Source of the DNA: Eutypella sp. D-1
Taxonomy: Eukaryota > Ascomycota > Sordariomycetes > Xylariales > Diatrypaceae
Assembly (NCBI GenBank): GCA_023313575.1
Contig: JAJTTP010000017.1
Location: forward strand, 248,001-312,000
Direction of reading: 5' to 3'
Length of the DNA stretch: 64,000 nucleotides
Positions 1-9,496 of this stretch are shown in pieces; positions within the stretch are counted from its first letter, which is position 1; every line of letters starts with the position of its first letter. The position numbers were made by a program, and so were the translations under genes. The notes under the pieces were generated by a model. That model saw only the letters and a program-made list of their open reading frames with translations. It was not told the DNA's origin and searched no databases.

Positions 1-236
1 GGGGGGTCGAGCTCATAGGTTTCGAAGCTCTCGTCGCTCAGGTTAACGGTAAAGGGCTGGTCTTCGGCATCGGGGACAGCGCTCTTCTCAACATGAGAAG
101 AGGCGGCGTTGGTCGTGACAGATCGGAGGGCGGCAATGGGAGCGAGGGGAGCTGCCGGTCTGCGGATGGCAGCACGCGCTGAAGCTGCCGCCAGAGGCGC
201 CGCCGTCCTCGGTATTCTTAAAGCGCGCGAGAACAT
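1..236 (-). CDS. PDA1: Pyruvate dehydrogenase E1 component subunit alpha, N-terminal part (partial at window edge)
   Basis: The reading frame starts at the ATG at 236 and runs open off the left edge, giving 78 complete codons. The product begins MFSRALRIPRTAAPLAAASA and continues with an Arg/Ala-rich, acid-free stretch typical of a mitochondrial targeting peptide. It then reaches QPFTVNLSDESFETYELDPP, which I recognise as the start of the mature fungal E1-alpha chain. This subunit, with E1-beta, carries out the thiamine-diphosphate-dependent decarboxylation of pyruvate in the mitochondrial matrix. The thiamine-binding core lies outside the window. No intron is seen in the visible part. The purine/A-rich tract at 269-296 lies just upstream and is probably promoter or 5' UTR. 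The family call rests on the N-terminus only but is distinctive. Confidence 0.9.
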   Translation of the reverse strand, partial: MFSRALRIPRTAAPLAAASARAAIRRPAAPLAPIAALRSVTTNAASSHVEKSAVPDAEDQPFTVNLSDESFETYELDP

Positions 237-804
237 GGTATAGAATTCTCGGAGAATAAGACCACCACAAAAAAAAAAGAAGGGAAAAAAAAAGACCCCC
301 GGATGCCCTGGATGGTTCTTGCAGGTTGAGAGGCTTCAATTGGGGGGTTGGAGGGTGAATAGATAATGAGTATGTATTAATTAGGAAGTATGCAGGTAAT
401 CCATTATCATGAAAGATTTAGAAAAAAACTGAGAAGCTATCGGAAAGTCTCTCATTCTACTCCGTACATACCCACTATTTAGGTACTTTACTGTATGTAA
501 TTATCCCACTCCTGTCCTCTGAAAGGTCCGGTCCGGTCCTACCTGCCCAATAACCTCCTCCCACTCAACTTAAACTGTCAGGTGGCTCCCACCACTTGAA
601 AGTCAGGTCAGCTCAGTTGCTCAGGTCCGGCGGGCCCACCGGTCTTACCTGCTGAATGTTGGGAATTTTCCTCCCCGACTTTTCCCTTGTTAGACCCGCA
701 GTAAATTCCATTTCGGGTTAGATAAAGCAATTGGAAGTTCACGGGTGTATTCACTCCTACCGCCACACAGCTGCGCCACACACGCTCTTACTCTTTGCCA
801 ACTG
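237..804. other. Intergenic: promoter side of the E1-alpha gene
   Basis: No supported gene. The part next to 236 is the 5' flank of the minus-strand pyruvate dehydrogenase gene and contains poly-A/poly-purine tracts around 269-296. The rest has no long frame with coding character. Confidence 0.5.
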
Positions 805-1403
805 CGCACGTCTCTAACCACATTTGGATGGAAACGCCACCCACCCATTTTGTATAGCTAGATTCTCCCCTTATATACAAGATCACCACTGGATAGAATC
901 TCTGTTAAAAACTTAAAGTTATTCCTAGGCGCAAGCTTGCAGTATCATATATCTAGGCCCTGGCTGCTATCGTTACGGTAGTTACAGTAGCTACAGTGGC
1001 TAGGGTGGCTATTAATAGGGTGGCTAAGAATACCTACTTAGCCACAGAAGCCACTATTACAAGCCTTTACTATAGCCATAGCAGCCATTGACCTACTAAC
1101 TTAATGCAGCCGTTATAGCTATTATAACTATAATAGCCCGGGCGCAAATTTATTCGAATTGTTTCAAATGATTGTGGTAACGAGCGTGAAAAGGTTGTAT
1201 TGTCTAAGATAGGGGCCTATGACCTAGATAATGAATGACTAGCTAAATACAGCCACCAAGCCACTGTGTGGCTGACGCCACACCAGGCCCCACCCCATGG
1301 GCGAACCGAACGTAAATATGTGATGGCCTTATATAAAGTGGGACAATCTAGCCATACAAAACGGCTGGTGGGGTCTCCATCCAAATGCGGTTAGAGACGT
1401 GCG
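805..1403. mobile_element. MITE-like element with about 85-bp terminal inverted repeats
   Basis: The left end begins CGCACGTCTCTAACC at 805. Read on the minus strand from 1403, the right end begins with the same 15 bases except one (A/G at the last but one context). The match continues for about 85 bp with roughly 80% identity: CATTTGGATGGA, TTTTGTAT, GCTAGATT and TTATATA all recur in order in both arms. The 599-bp interval has no coding frame. Its centre (about 960-1135) is made of imperfect repeats of GGCTA/TAGCC and CTATAGCCATAG. Many arm differences are C/T or G/A, as expected of RIP or old age. No clear target-site duplication was found. This is a non-autonomous DNA element of unassigned superfamily. 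Confidence 0.7.
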
Positions 1404-1438
1404 GAGATAGCATTCGGGCCCTGCGCAGTTAGCATTAC

Positions 1439-4400
1439 CTACTGATATATGTTCCTGTAAAGTTCTAAGAGCTCTCTCCGGTGATAATCTAAGCAGTCTT
1501 TGATCATAGACGCTGCGGTATTAAACTTGATCCGGCGGGCGAGGTCGAGGGCCGTCTCTCCTTCTGCCGAGCGAATGCCCGTGTCAACTCCTCCCTCCAG
1601 CGCTCTTTGCACCAGTGCCTCCTCGCGTGAGGCCACAGCCCAGTGCAGCGCGCTCAACCCATGGTTATCCTTCAAGCCTATCACTGCGCCGTAGCTGAGT
1701 AGTAGCTCCCTCAGCTCCTGGTTGTCTTTCAGGATGGCGTGATGTACCGCTGTCAAGGCTCCTATAAACTTGACCTTACCATCCCATCCTTTGGTCTTAT
1801 TTATCGGGTAAAAAATGCTCTTGTCTATCATAGAACTTGCATTCTGCCCCAGACGGTCCACCAGAGCGCCGGCCTCCAGCAGGCAGCTCGCGATCTCCGT
1901 ATCTTTTGCGTGCATCGCAAGCTGTAGCACCGTAGAGCATACGATCCAGACCGACCTTGTGCCGTCAGGTCCCTTCTCGATGCTGCAGTTGCACACGCCG
2001 TCCTCTTCCGGGGACGCGCCCCTCTGAATAAGTAATTTCACTGCGTCGACCTGGTTGCCCTTGATGGCGACCTCGAGGGGGGATCTTCCCAGCCAGCGGG
2101 GCGCCTCGCAAAGCAACGGATCGCTCATGAGCAGCGCCTGCATAAACCACGGGAGATAATACGCCACACTGGCGTAGAAGGCTAAACCCCGGAATTCGGG
2201 CGGGAGGTCGCGCGCCTGTGAAGAGAGCCTGCCCCAACTACCCTCCCACCGAATCATTCGTACCCAGTGCGTCTCCGCACACGAGCCGTCGTCGTCCTGA
2301 ATAATAATCACCTCGTCGGGCGAGAAGACGTATGCGACCACCGCATCCATCTGCGCCATCGTCGCCGTTTTATCATCCATTTCATTTCGGTACTTAACTT
2401 CTGGCGTTGATAGTACTGCCACGTATTCCCCTAGAAGCTCGATGGACTTCAAGCTTGTGATCATGCTGCACACTGGTTGGTGCACGCGATTTATGTCGGC
2501 CAAGTAGTAGTTGAGCGTGTAAAACAGCGCCACATGCTGGTGGGCCACCGCCCAAGACCAGATAGAATGGTGAGATGCTTGATATTCTTCACTAGTCCAC
2601 TGCGTCTTGGCAATACTGTGGCCTCCTGCCACCATCTGCGCCCACATCTTGTATACCAATGATTTCTCACCTATTTTTTTGGTGTGCATGATCCAGAATT
2701 GCGAGGCATAATCCAAGAATGCGTGATTATTAGCCATGGAGTTAGATGTTTCGCCTCCTGAGCCTGTGTACCCGAGAATGTTCGCGGGATCAAAAGGCTC
2801 GGTTCTTTGGCTACCGCCAGCCTTTTTCCGGCGAAGCAGTCGGCTTAATTTCCCCACGGCCTTGCCATCCCATTGGCTCCTGAGCGCCACCTCTGCCACC
2901 TCGTAAGGCTCTGGTAGTTTTATGGGCTGATTGAATGGCTGTAGTGCTGTTTTGAAGTCGTTCCAATCCAGGTAGGTAACACAAAGTTCGCCCACGGAAA
3001 TATCCAGGTCTTCAAGCTCGAAGTGAAATTCGTCGAGCTCCGGCGAGAGAGGGCTGTTAAGAGACGTATCGAGGATGAATGCCTGTACCGTATGGTGGGC
3101 GAACTGTACAGCGCCGGAAAGCTCGTCGATCTCGACTAGGTTAGCGCACCATGAAGTAACCTTCTCGATATCTACGGGCCGCCTTTCTGGTCTGCTGTAC
3201 TGCTCCCCAACTCTGATGGACAGGGCCTCCTTCAGCTCGGCAGACAGAAATGGTCTTTTTGCTGCCGCGATCCATTTGAATATGTCCTTTGCGATCCTCG
3301 TCTTCTTTTGCTTGATGATTCGGCGCAGTGCTCGATTAAAAGTCTCCGTTAAAGTCTCCGGGAGATCTTGAAGGGCCAGAAGAACGTCGTGCTCACACAC
3401 TTGGGAACATATATCCTCAATCTCTAGAGCGATCCAGAGGAACCTATCGTATTCAGTCAATAAGCTTGCTGCGCCACAAAATGCATCGATTCGTGTAGGT
3501 GAGGGCTGCCACGAGGATGGTTTGGTAAACTTACATCCCTTGTGCTCCGTCTGTAAGTGTACTGCAGATATCCTCCAAGGTCACCGTATTCCCGACAGCT
3601 AGTTGGCCCATGTCCAGCCTCTCGTCCAGACACTGTCTCGTGTAGGCCCCGATATCAGACGCTACCTCTGGCGCATCCATGCGTATTTCGAGAGCCAGAG
3701 GGAATGTCTTCATAATTTCATCTTCTAGTGCATTGCGGCTTGAGAGGAATATCTTGACTGTCGACCTGGTCCTGTCCAGAACAGAAGACAGAACGTCAAA
3801 TATCACCCGACGATCGCTCGGCTCGCATTCATCCAGGGCGTCAAGGACGATGTAATTGGTTGAGAACAGGGACAGTTTTGATAAGAGCAAATTCACGATG
3901 GAAGCCGCCTCATAGGCGGTATCTTCCGCTCTTTTCAGGTCGATGGAAAGCTCAGGCACCATGTCCCGCTGCAGATTCTGTCTTATGATGGATCTGAATA
4001 TCGTTTCCGATTTCAAAGACTCCGCGCTGTCAAATCGCGGGAAGAAGAAGGCAATGGAATCGCTCTCTTTTCGATTCATGAGCAGATGGTCAATAACGCT
4101 CGCGCTTACCAGTCAAGTTAGAATTCAGCTCGACGGGTGATCAGAAGGCGTTCGTTGCCTTACCTCAAGATGGTCTTCCCAGAGCCAACTGCGCTCAAGT
4201 CAGTCGTGATATTCAATAGGCTTCGGAAGTTGGCTTCTTCTGACTCACTTTTACCCGAAAGCCATACGACACTGCAATGCTCAAGTTGCTGCCACTGCTC
4301 AAACTCTGCGGTCTGAAATATCCAGCCTCCAGTCTCCTGATACCTCTTTGCCCGGGCCTGCTGGAAAGCGGCGAGATACTTGTAGGTCGATATTGCGTCC

Positions 4401-5524
4401 AGTCTGCGCTCGTCATCTTCCACTTCAGGGTTATCCAAGATATTAGTTTCCGCGTTCACCAGAACTTGAAGGGGGGGGGGGCAAGTTTCTCCTCACACTT
4501 CTTCCGATCATCGAGCTCGGCCCTCCACTGCCTTGCCTCGTCTATCTCCGAGCTCGCCTTCGAGACGAAAGATGAGAGCGTGAACCGGTGCTTGGAGGCC
4601 GACTTCCGCTCCTGCATCTGGAGCTGCTGCTCCCGGTAATCCGCCTGGGCCTTGGCGAGCACGATCTCGTACTTTACCTCCCGCGCCTTGTGCTTGATGC
4701 CCTGTATGCTGTCCTGGATCTCTGCCTGGAACGACTTGCTTAAGGCGTTGACCAGTTGGGACTGCCCTAATCGGCGCGCGTTCAAGATACCACACGGTTA
4801 ACAATGAGAACAGTGATCACGAGGGGCTTGAGTATATTGCCATTAAACAGGGTGGAGAATAGAGGGGCCTCCTACATGATCTTCTCGTCATAATAACCAC
4901 CTGCTTACAGCAGCGGACGATGGAAGCGTGAAAGTCGCAGATGGAGCGCTGGAGGCTGGTTGAGGACGGGAAGAGGGCGCTGTACTCATTAAAGCGGGGG
5001 GACCACTTGTCGAAGTCGAGGAAGGCCTTAGATAGCTCGTCGAAGTAGGAGGTGAAATTCACAGCAACCTAGACATCTCTCACACGGACGGGTTACTAAC
5101 AAATCCCACTACCAATAAAAGAGAAAAGAAAAGGCTGTCAAGAAAGAAATAAACGCACCAGCATAGTCAGTTTCACAGCGCCCCAGACGAGGGCGGCGAC
5201 GGCGGGGTCAGCGGAGACGAAGGTGTCGACGACGCCGACGAAGCTCTGAACGGCGAGGAGGAGGGCATAGAGACGACTGGCGACACTAGCGCCGCGTCGC
5301 CCGGAATTCGCGCGGTCCAGCGACGCCGTGAACTGCATCGCCGCGTCGCTCATCATCCCGGGCCGCCCGCGCACCTGCGCCAGCCGGAGCCGGTCCGGCT
5401 CCAGAAGCACCCCCTCGAACTCCGCCAGCGCCGCCTCGAGGTCCGCCGTCGGCTTTTCACGCTTCGTGGTAGGGGCGGCGCTGGCGGGAATTACGGCAGC
5501 TGACGAGGAGGCGGAGGAGGCCAT
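1439..5524 (-). CDS. DUF7708-NACHT-ankyrin STAND (NLR-type) protein, with one apparent 1-bp frameshift
   Basis: Exons on the minus strand: 5524-5159, 5068-4909, 4766-4249, 4188-4164, 4104-3535, 3443-1439. Introns are 90, 142, 60, 59 and 91 nt with canonical ends. The product is about 1214 aa if one base is added to the 11-C run at 4471-4481; as read, the frame stops shortly after it. Order: a low-complexity Ala/Ser N-terminus and a DUF7708-type helical domain (about 40-330). Walker A GKIGSGKT follows (about 347-354), then Walker B YIVLDALDE (about 441-449). A winged-helix-like region starting FLWIALEIEDIC (about 548) follows. The C-terminus carries about five ankyrin repeats (about 985-1196; for example NHGLSALHWAVASREEALVQ). 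Fungal STAND proteins are nucleotide-switch signalling ATPases linked to non-self recognition, and the ligand here is unknown. The domain and exon joins are strong. Whether the allele is functional depends on the homopolymer. Confidence 0.85.
4471..4481. other. 11-base G/C homopolymer that breaks the NLR-type reading frame
   Basis: On the coding (minus) strand this is a run of 11 C. Upstream the frame ends EEKLAPPPFKFW-stop. The downstream frame, LQVLVNAETNILDNPEVED, is in register only if there are 12 C. The splice phases of the flanking exons independently require the extra base: exons 1-3 sum to phase 0, while the next exon needs phase 1. No intron with sensible sites explains it. It is either a real frameshift or a sequencing/assembly miscount. 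Confidence 0.8.
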
Positions 5525-6900
5525 CGTCGCATCTTCGCGACTACGCGGGATGTTGCAGGAAACGATGACCCATATAAGTATGTATTGAATGGAACTAAGG
5601 ACGAGCTACTGAATCATTAACCCCATATACGTGCTGTGAATTGGAAGGAAAGAAGAAGAAAAGAGGCAAGCAGTTCAGTTCAGCTTCAGTGCCCTTCTCC
5701 ATACTCAGAACCTACAGCCCAATCAAACGATTCTGCCTTGCAGGCCTTATACAAGGCACTCCGCCACACAACGGAGGCGATCTCGCAGCTACAACGAATC
5801 CTGCTCCATCTCCAGGTCAGAATGCTACTCTACTGGTATTGGTTAATTGTTAGATAGTTACAGAGCAGAGTAGGGGGAAGTCAACGGTCCGCCGGTTGGC
5901 ATAAGAGGGCAATTGACATACATCGCTTACCTCTTCCGTAAGTCGGTAGGCGTACCCGTGCCCGCACTCTATCTAGCCTTGTCTTTCATTTATACAACTT
6001 CACGAAGTTTACTAAGGTACGCTGCGACACAAATAGCTCTGCATGTATAATAAAATAGCATCGCGCTTTTCTAAGCAAATCACCCGGCGCCTCTTTTATT
6101 TCGTTATACACTCCGCACCTTGTTCAGTCAAGCATATCTGAGAGCGGACTCCTGCCCTAGATGAACGGAAACTCGCGAGGTACGGACTCAAAATAGACTC
6201 GGTTGGTGGGGTATTCGAACATGCTGTCATAAATATATATATATATATATATAGGAGATGATGCCTACAGGAACTGCGCCCCGAAAAATATTGAACAGGA
6301 GACGAAAATCGGTATGCTTGCTTGCTACAGAGAAAACTAGAGGGACCCAAAAAAAACAGATACACACAAAAAAATAAAATAAAAGAGAAAACAACCAGCT
6401 CAACAGTGTAGTAGATACACAAACGTTAGCTAGTCAGATTGAGGCACACTGTGGTAAGCGACCGGACGGACGGACGCCAACGGCATGCCAGATCATAATA
6501 TCCCGAGCGCGTCGAATTCGGTCCCTGAAAAATGCGTTATTCGCTGCACCCAACAAATGATGCCTTCTCCCTTTCGTACTCGCCCGGTTCGAGTTCTTTC
6601 CTTTCTTCCCCTTCTCATCTCGTCTCATCCTGACCTGGTCCCCTCTCAAAATTCCTTATGCTGACTCGACCTAATCCAGATCATACCTCATTCGCTCGCT
6701 CACTTGCTCGCTCGTTTCGACATTTGACTAGACAGGTCAAAACCCGCATTCAACTCGGCTCGATTTCGTTAATAGACGGAAAAGCGCTTGCCCCTGAAGA
6801 TGGATCATGATCTGCCCCACTTTGCTGCGTGCATGCATGCGACCCCCCTTTTTTTCGCTCCCGCCCTTAAGTAAGCTCAAGCCGCTGCCCCACCACTTTA
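5525..6900. other. Intergenic between velC 3' end and the NLR-type gene
   Basis: No supported gene. 5525-5640 is the NLR-gene promoter side, and a TATAT/CTTATATGG motif lies near 5575 on the coding strand, about 50 bp from the ATG. There is a (TA)n microsatellite at about 6233-6253. 6560-6800 is pyrimidine-rich with CGCTCGCTCACTTGCTCGCTCG-like simple sequence, probably velC 3' UTR. Confidence 0.5.
6233..6253. repeat. (TA)n microsatellite
   Basis: About ten uninterrupted AT dinucleotides in the intergenic region between the NLR-type and velvet genes. Confidence 0.9.
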
Positions 6901-8292
6901 TCATACCCTTCTCGATCGCTTCGCACGTGATCTCCCACCTGCCGCACCGTCATCGTCGTCATCGTCTTCCTCGTCAGCACTATCCCGGGAGTGGGCGGAG
7001 CCGGCCTGGCGCTCATTGCCCTTCTTAATAGAGATGAGGCAGCCTTGCTCCTTAAGCTTCTTGGTAAGGGGCGTGCTGGCGGTCATTCCGGGAAAGTCCT
7101 TGGCGTTGTAGACCTTGAATGGCTCGCTCATGACTGTGGCCGCGAGCGGTGTCTTCGACCCGCTCGTCGCCATGGTCCCCAGCACCACCAGCGCGAATTT
7201 GAGCCGGAACGTCCCAGGCGTCCGGCACGATAGGTCTGGGAAGCAGAAGAAGCAGCCCTCCTGATTGTTCTCATCCTGGCCCACGAAAGGGGACGAGACA
7301 GTCGTCCCCATGAGCCTCCTCGTCGACCGAAACTCTTCCGGCATCGCCGAGCAGTCCGCCGTGCCGTCCTCGCTCCATATCGTACAGTGAATCACGGCGA
7401 AAGGGTACCGGATCAAATTGCTTATGTCTTTCTGTGACGCATTGGGGTCTTCGATAGTCATCTGTATGATTGGAGGAGGATCTATGACCCTACGATCCCT
7501 CTCGCCGAAGCCACAAGACCTCGCAGCGATCGGCTGCTGGCGGATCCTTATTCTGTACTTTGAACTACGTGTGCCGAGAGCGGTCGGGTGTTGCAGAGCA
7601 GGGGCCTTTGAAGCGGACTTTGACTCTTCTGCTCGGGATACGTCGTTGCTGAGCAGGCCAGATATGCTCATCCGACCGGCCTCGCGAGGCTCAGACGCGG
7701 TAGGCTGTGGGAAGCGAGGAGGCAACATGGCTGAGCGCGGCTGTGATGGCTCGGGGCGGGAATCCCGGGCTGGATATGTTGACAACGGCGGCGGTGGCGG
7801 CGGCGGCGCTCTCACGTAGGCTTGAGGATACTGGCTCTCCGTGGATGGGCCTTGCTTATTCTGAAATACGTGAGATTGCGGATGCAGAGGCCGGGAGGAG
7901 GACTGCTCTGCAAAATTCCTCGGTAGTCTCATATAGTCCTGCGAGTTCTCTGGACCGTGGTCAACTGTTGGTGATTGCATGGGCGAGATACGTGCCGTCA
8001 CTTCAGACTGCCTTCTACTGCTGGAGCCAGGCTCTGGGGCAGCAAAGCGGCTACCGGTAGCTGATGAAGGTGGGTACTGCTCCGTATACTGGCTATGCGT
8101 ATAGGTGGCTTCCCGCCCTCTAGACGACGGGTGCATCTGGGCCGAGCTGGCACCACCTACTAAGCTAGAAGGTGGTGGGAGACGCAGAGGACCATGGCTC
8201 TGGTGATCTTGAGGATGGGGTGGCATGTGCCGTGGTGTTAAGGGCTCCTGCATCCAGGGGCTGGATGGTGGTCTAGACATGATGCTCAACAT
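6901..8292 (-). CDS. velC: Velvet-domain transcriptional regulator, VelC type
   Basis: Single exon, 463 aa. Residues 1-240 are Pro/Ser/Gln-rich and disordered. The velvet domain occupies about 245-420 and starts YRIRIRQQPIAARSCGFGE. It contains RRVIDPPPIIQM, NLIRYPFAVIHCTIW, LMGTTVSSPFVG, GCFFCFPDLSCRTPGTFRLKF and the SEPFKVYNAKDFPGMTAST end. The tail is an acidic run of Asp followed by a basic nuclear-localisation-like stretch (RSRAKRSRR). Velvet proteins are NF-kappaB-like DNA-binding factors coordinating sexual/asexual development and secondary metabolism. A long disordered N-terminus with a C-terminal velvet domain fits VelC rather than VeA, VelB or VosA. A second in-frame ATG at 8280 (MSRPPSSPW) is an alternative start. 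A tiny upstream ORF lies immediately before the first ATG. Confidence 0.9.
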   Translation of the reverse strand: MLSIMSRPPSSPWMQEPLTPRHMPPHPQDHQSHGPLRLPPPSSLVGGASSAQMHPSSRGREATYTHSQYTEQYPPSSATGSRFAAPEPGSSSRRQSEVTARISPMQSPTVDHGPENSQDYMRLPRNFAEQSSSRPLHPQSHVFQNKQGPSTESQYPQAYVRAPPPPPPPLSTYPARDSRPEPSQPRSAMLPPRFPQPTASEPREAGRMSISGLLSNDVSRAEESKSASKAPALQHPTALGTRSSKYRIRIRQQPIAARSCGFGERDRRVIDPPPIIQMTIEDPNASQKDISNLIRYPFAVIHCTIWSEDGTADCSAMPEEFRSTRRLMGTTVSSPFVGQDENNQEGCFFCFPDLSCRTPGTFRLKFALVVLGTMATSGSKTPLAATVMSEPFKVYNAKDFPGMTASTPLTKKLKEQGCLISIKKGNERQAGSAHSRDSADEEDDDDDDGAAGGRSRAKRSRRV

Positions 8293-8293
8293 A

Positions 8294-8305
8294 TTATAAT
8301 GTCAT
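8294..8305 (-). promoter_or_regulatory. Minimal upstream ORF (Met-Thr-Leu-stop) one base before the velC start
   Basis: On the minus strand 8305-8294 reads ATG ACA TTA TAA. The velC ATG follows after one base, at 8292. If transcription starts upstream, ribosomes would terminate next to the main start codon, an arrangement that can allow reinitiation or favour the second ATG at 8280. The transcript start is unknown, so this is an inference. Confidence 0.45.
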
Positions 8306-8995
8306 GGAAGGCGCTGCTACTGCTGCGTCGGCCACAGAAACCAACACCAGGCTGGAACGAAGAATGATAAGGACTATGGTTCACACAGGGACGGGCTCTA
8401 CGAGAGTCAGTCAACCAGTTCATATATCAAGTGGACAGCTGAAAGCTTTTTTAGACTCACGGCGGTCGACCTCGCAAGTATCAGGGGAGCTGATTCAGCA
8501 GCTGCAACTGGACAGAAAGCGCAAGGTATGTGTATGTGGCTACCTAGCTATGTAGCTAAGGGACGTTGACTAAGGGGATGAACAGGGAATGTCATAAAAT
8601 TGGAAGGGCCTAGGGTTTAGATGAGAACGGCTTCCCACGGCTGGTGACGAAATAGACGGGGTAAAAAAGCCACCCGAGGGACCCCCGAAGTCCAAAAAAC
8701 CAGAAGTCAGTCAGTAGATGAGCGCAGGAGGCTTCAAACCGGTCAGGATATGCCAGTCAGAAATGGCGAATGGCGTAGCTCTGAGTGGTCACGCGAAAAG
8801 TGAGGATGCGGTATGCGATCCAGAGGGAGGGAAGACTGAGGTGAGAGAAGGGGACTCGGACTCAGACAATGTAATCGATCGTCTGTCTACCTACGTACAT
8901 ATGCATGCGTACGATATGGTGTATGCATGTGTGCATGTGCGGCGTATGTGTGTATGTGTATATGCGTATATGTGAATGTAGCATACGACGGCGGC

Positions 8996-9043
8996 GGCTC
9001 ATAAGCTCATAGGCTCATAGGCTCGTCGGCTCATCTGCTGATA
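8996..9043. repeat. Tandem repeat, six 8-bp units of GGCTCATA type
   Basis: Six consecutive 8-bp units vary around GGCTCATA (units 2, 4, 5 and 6 differ by 1-3 bases). It lies in the velC upstream region. Confidence 0.85.
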
Positions 9044-9460
9044 GGCGTGGAAGCGGTGCGTGGATGTCAGAGAAGAAGGGACGGGACGAGGCGAGCTAGG
9101 AGCATCCTTGTTCAAAGCATGAGCGCTAAAGAGATTTCACATCGGTGGATAAATGCTCAAATATTCTACCACCCAGGTTGCCAGGTAAGGCTAGTAGTAG
9201 TATTGCGTATGTGGTGCATGTATTGCAAGATCACGTTGCTCCTCCTAAACTGTCCGGCCGGGTAGTAGTAGTAAGAAGTATGTAGTCTTGCAGATGCTAT
9301 CCATGGATGTTATGGTTAATGTATACTGCGGTCAAGATATTCCAAGGTTAGATCAAACCGAGGTGTTCGGGTTGTGCGCCGCGTGCGCCGTGTGCCGTGA
9401 TATTATTGAGTGCGGTGTTGTGTTTCCCAGGTTCTAAACGGAGGTTGCGTGGATTGTGTT

Positions 9461-9496
9461 GGTTGCCCTGGTTGCCCTGGTTGCCTTGGTTGCTCT
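9461..9496. repeat. Tandem repeat, four 9-bp units GGTTGCCCT
   Basis: Four head-to-tail 9-bp units: two identical, one with a single change and one with two. It is non-coding as far as I can see. Confidence 0.85.
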
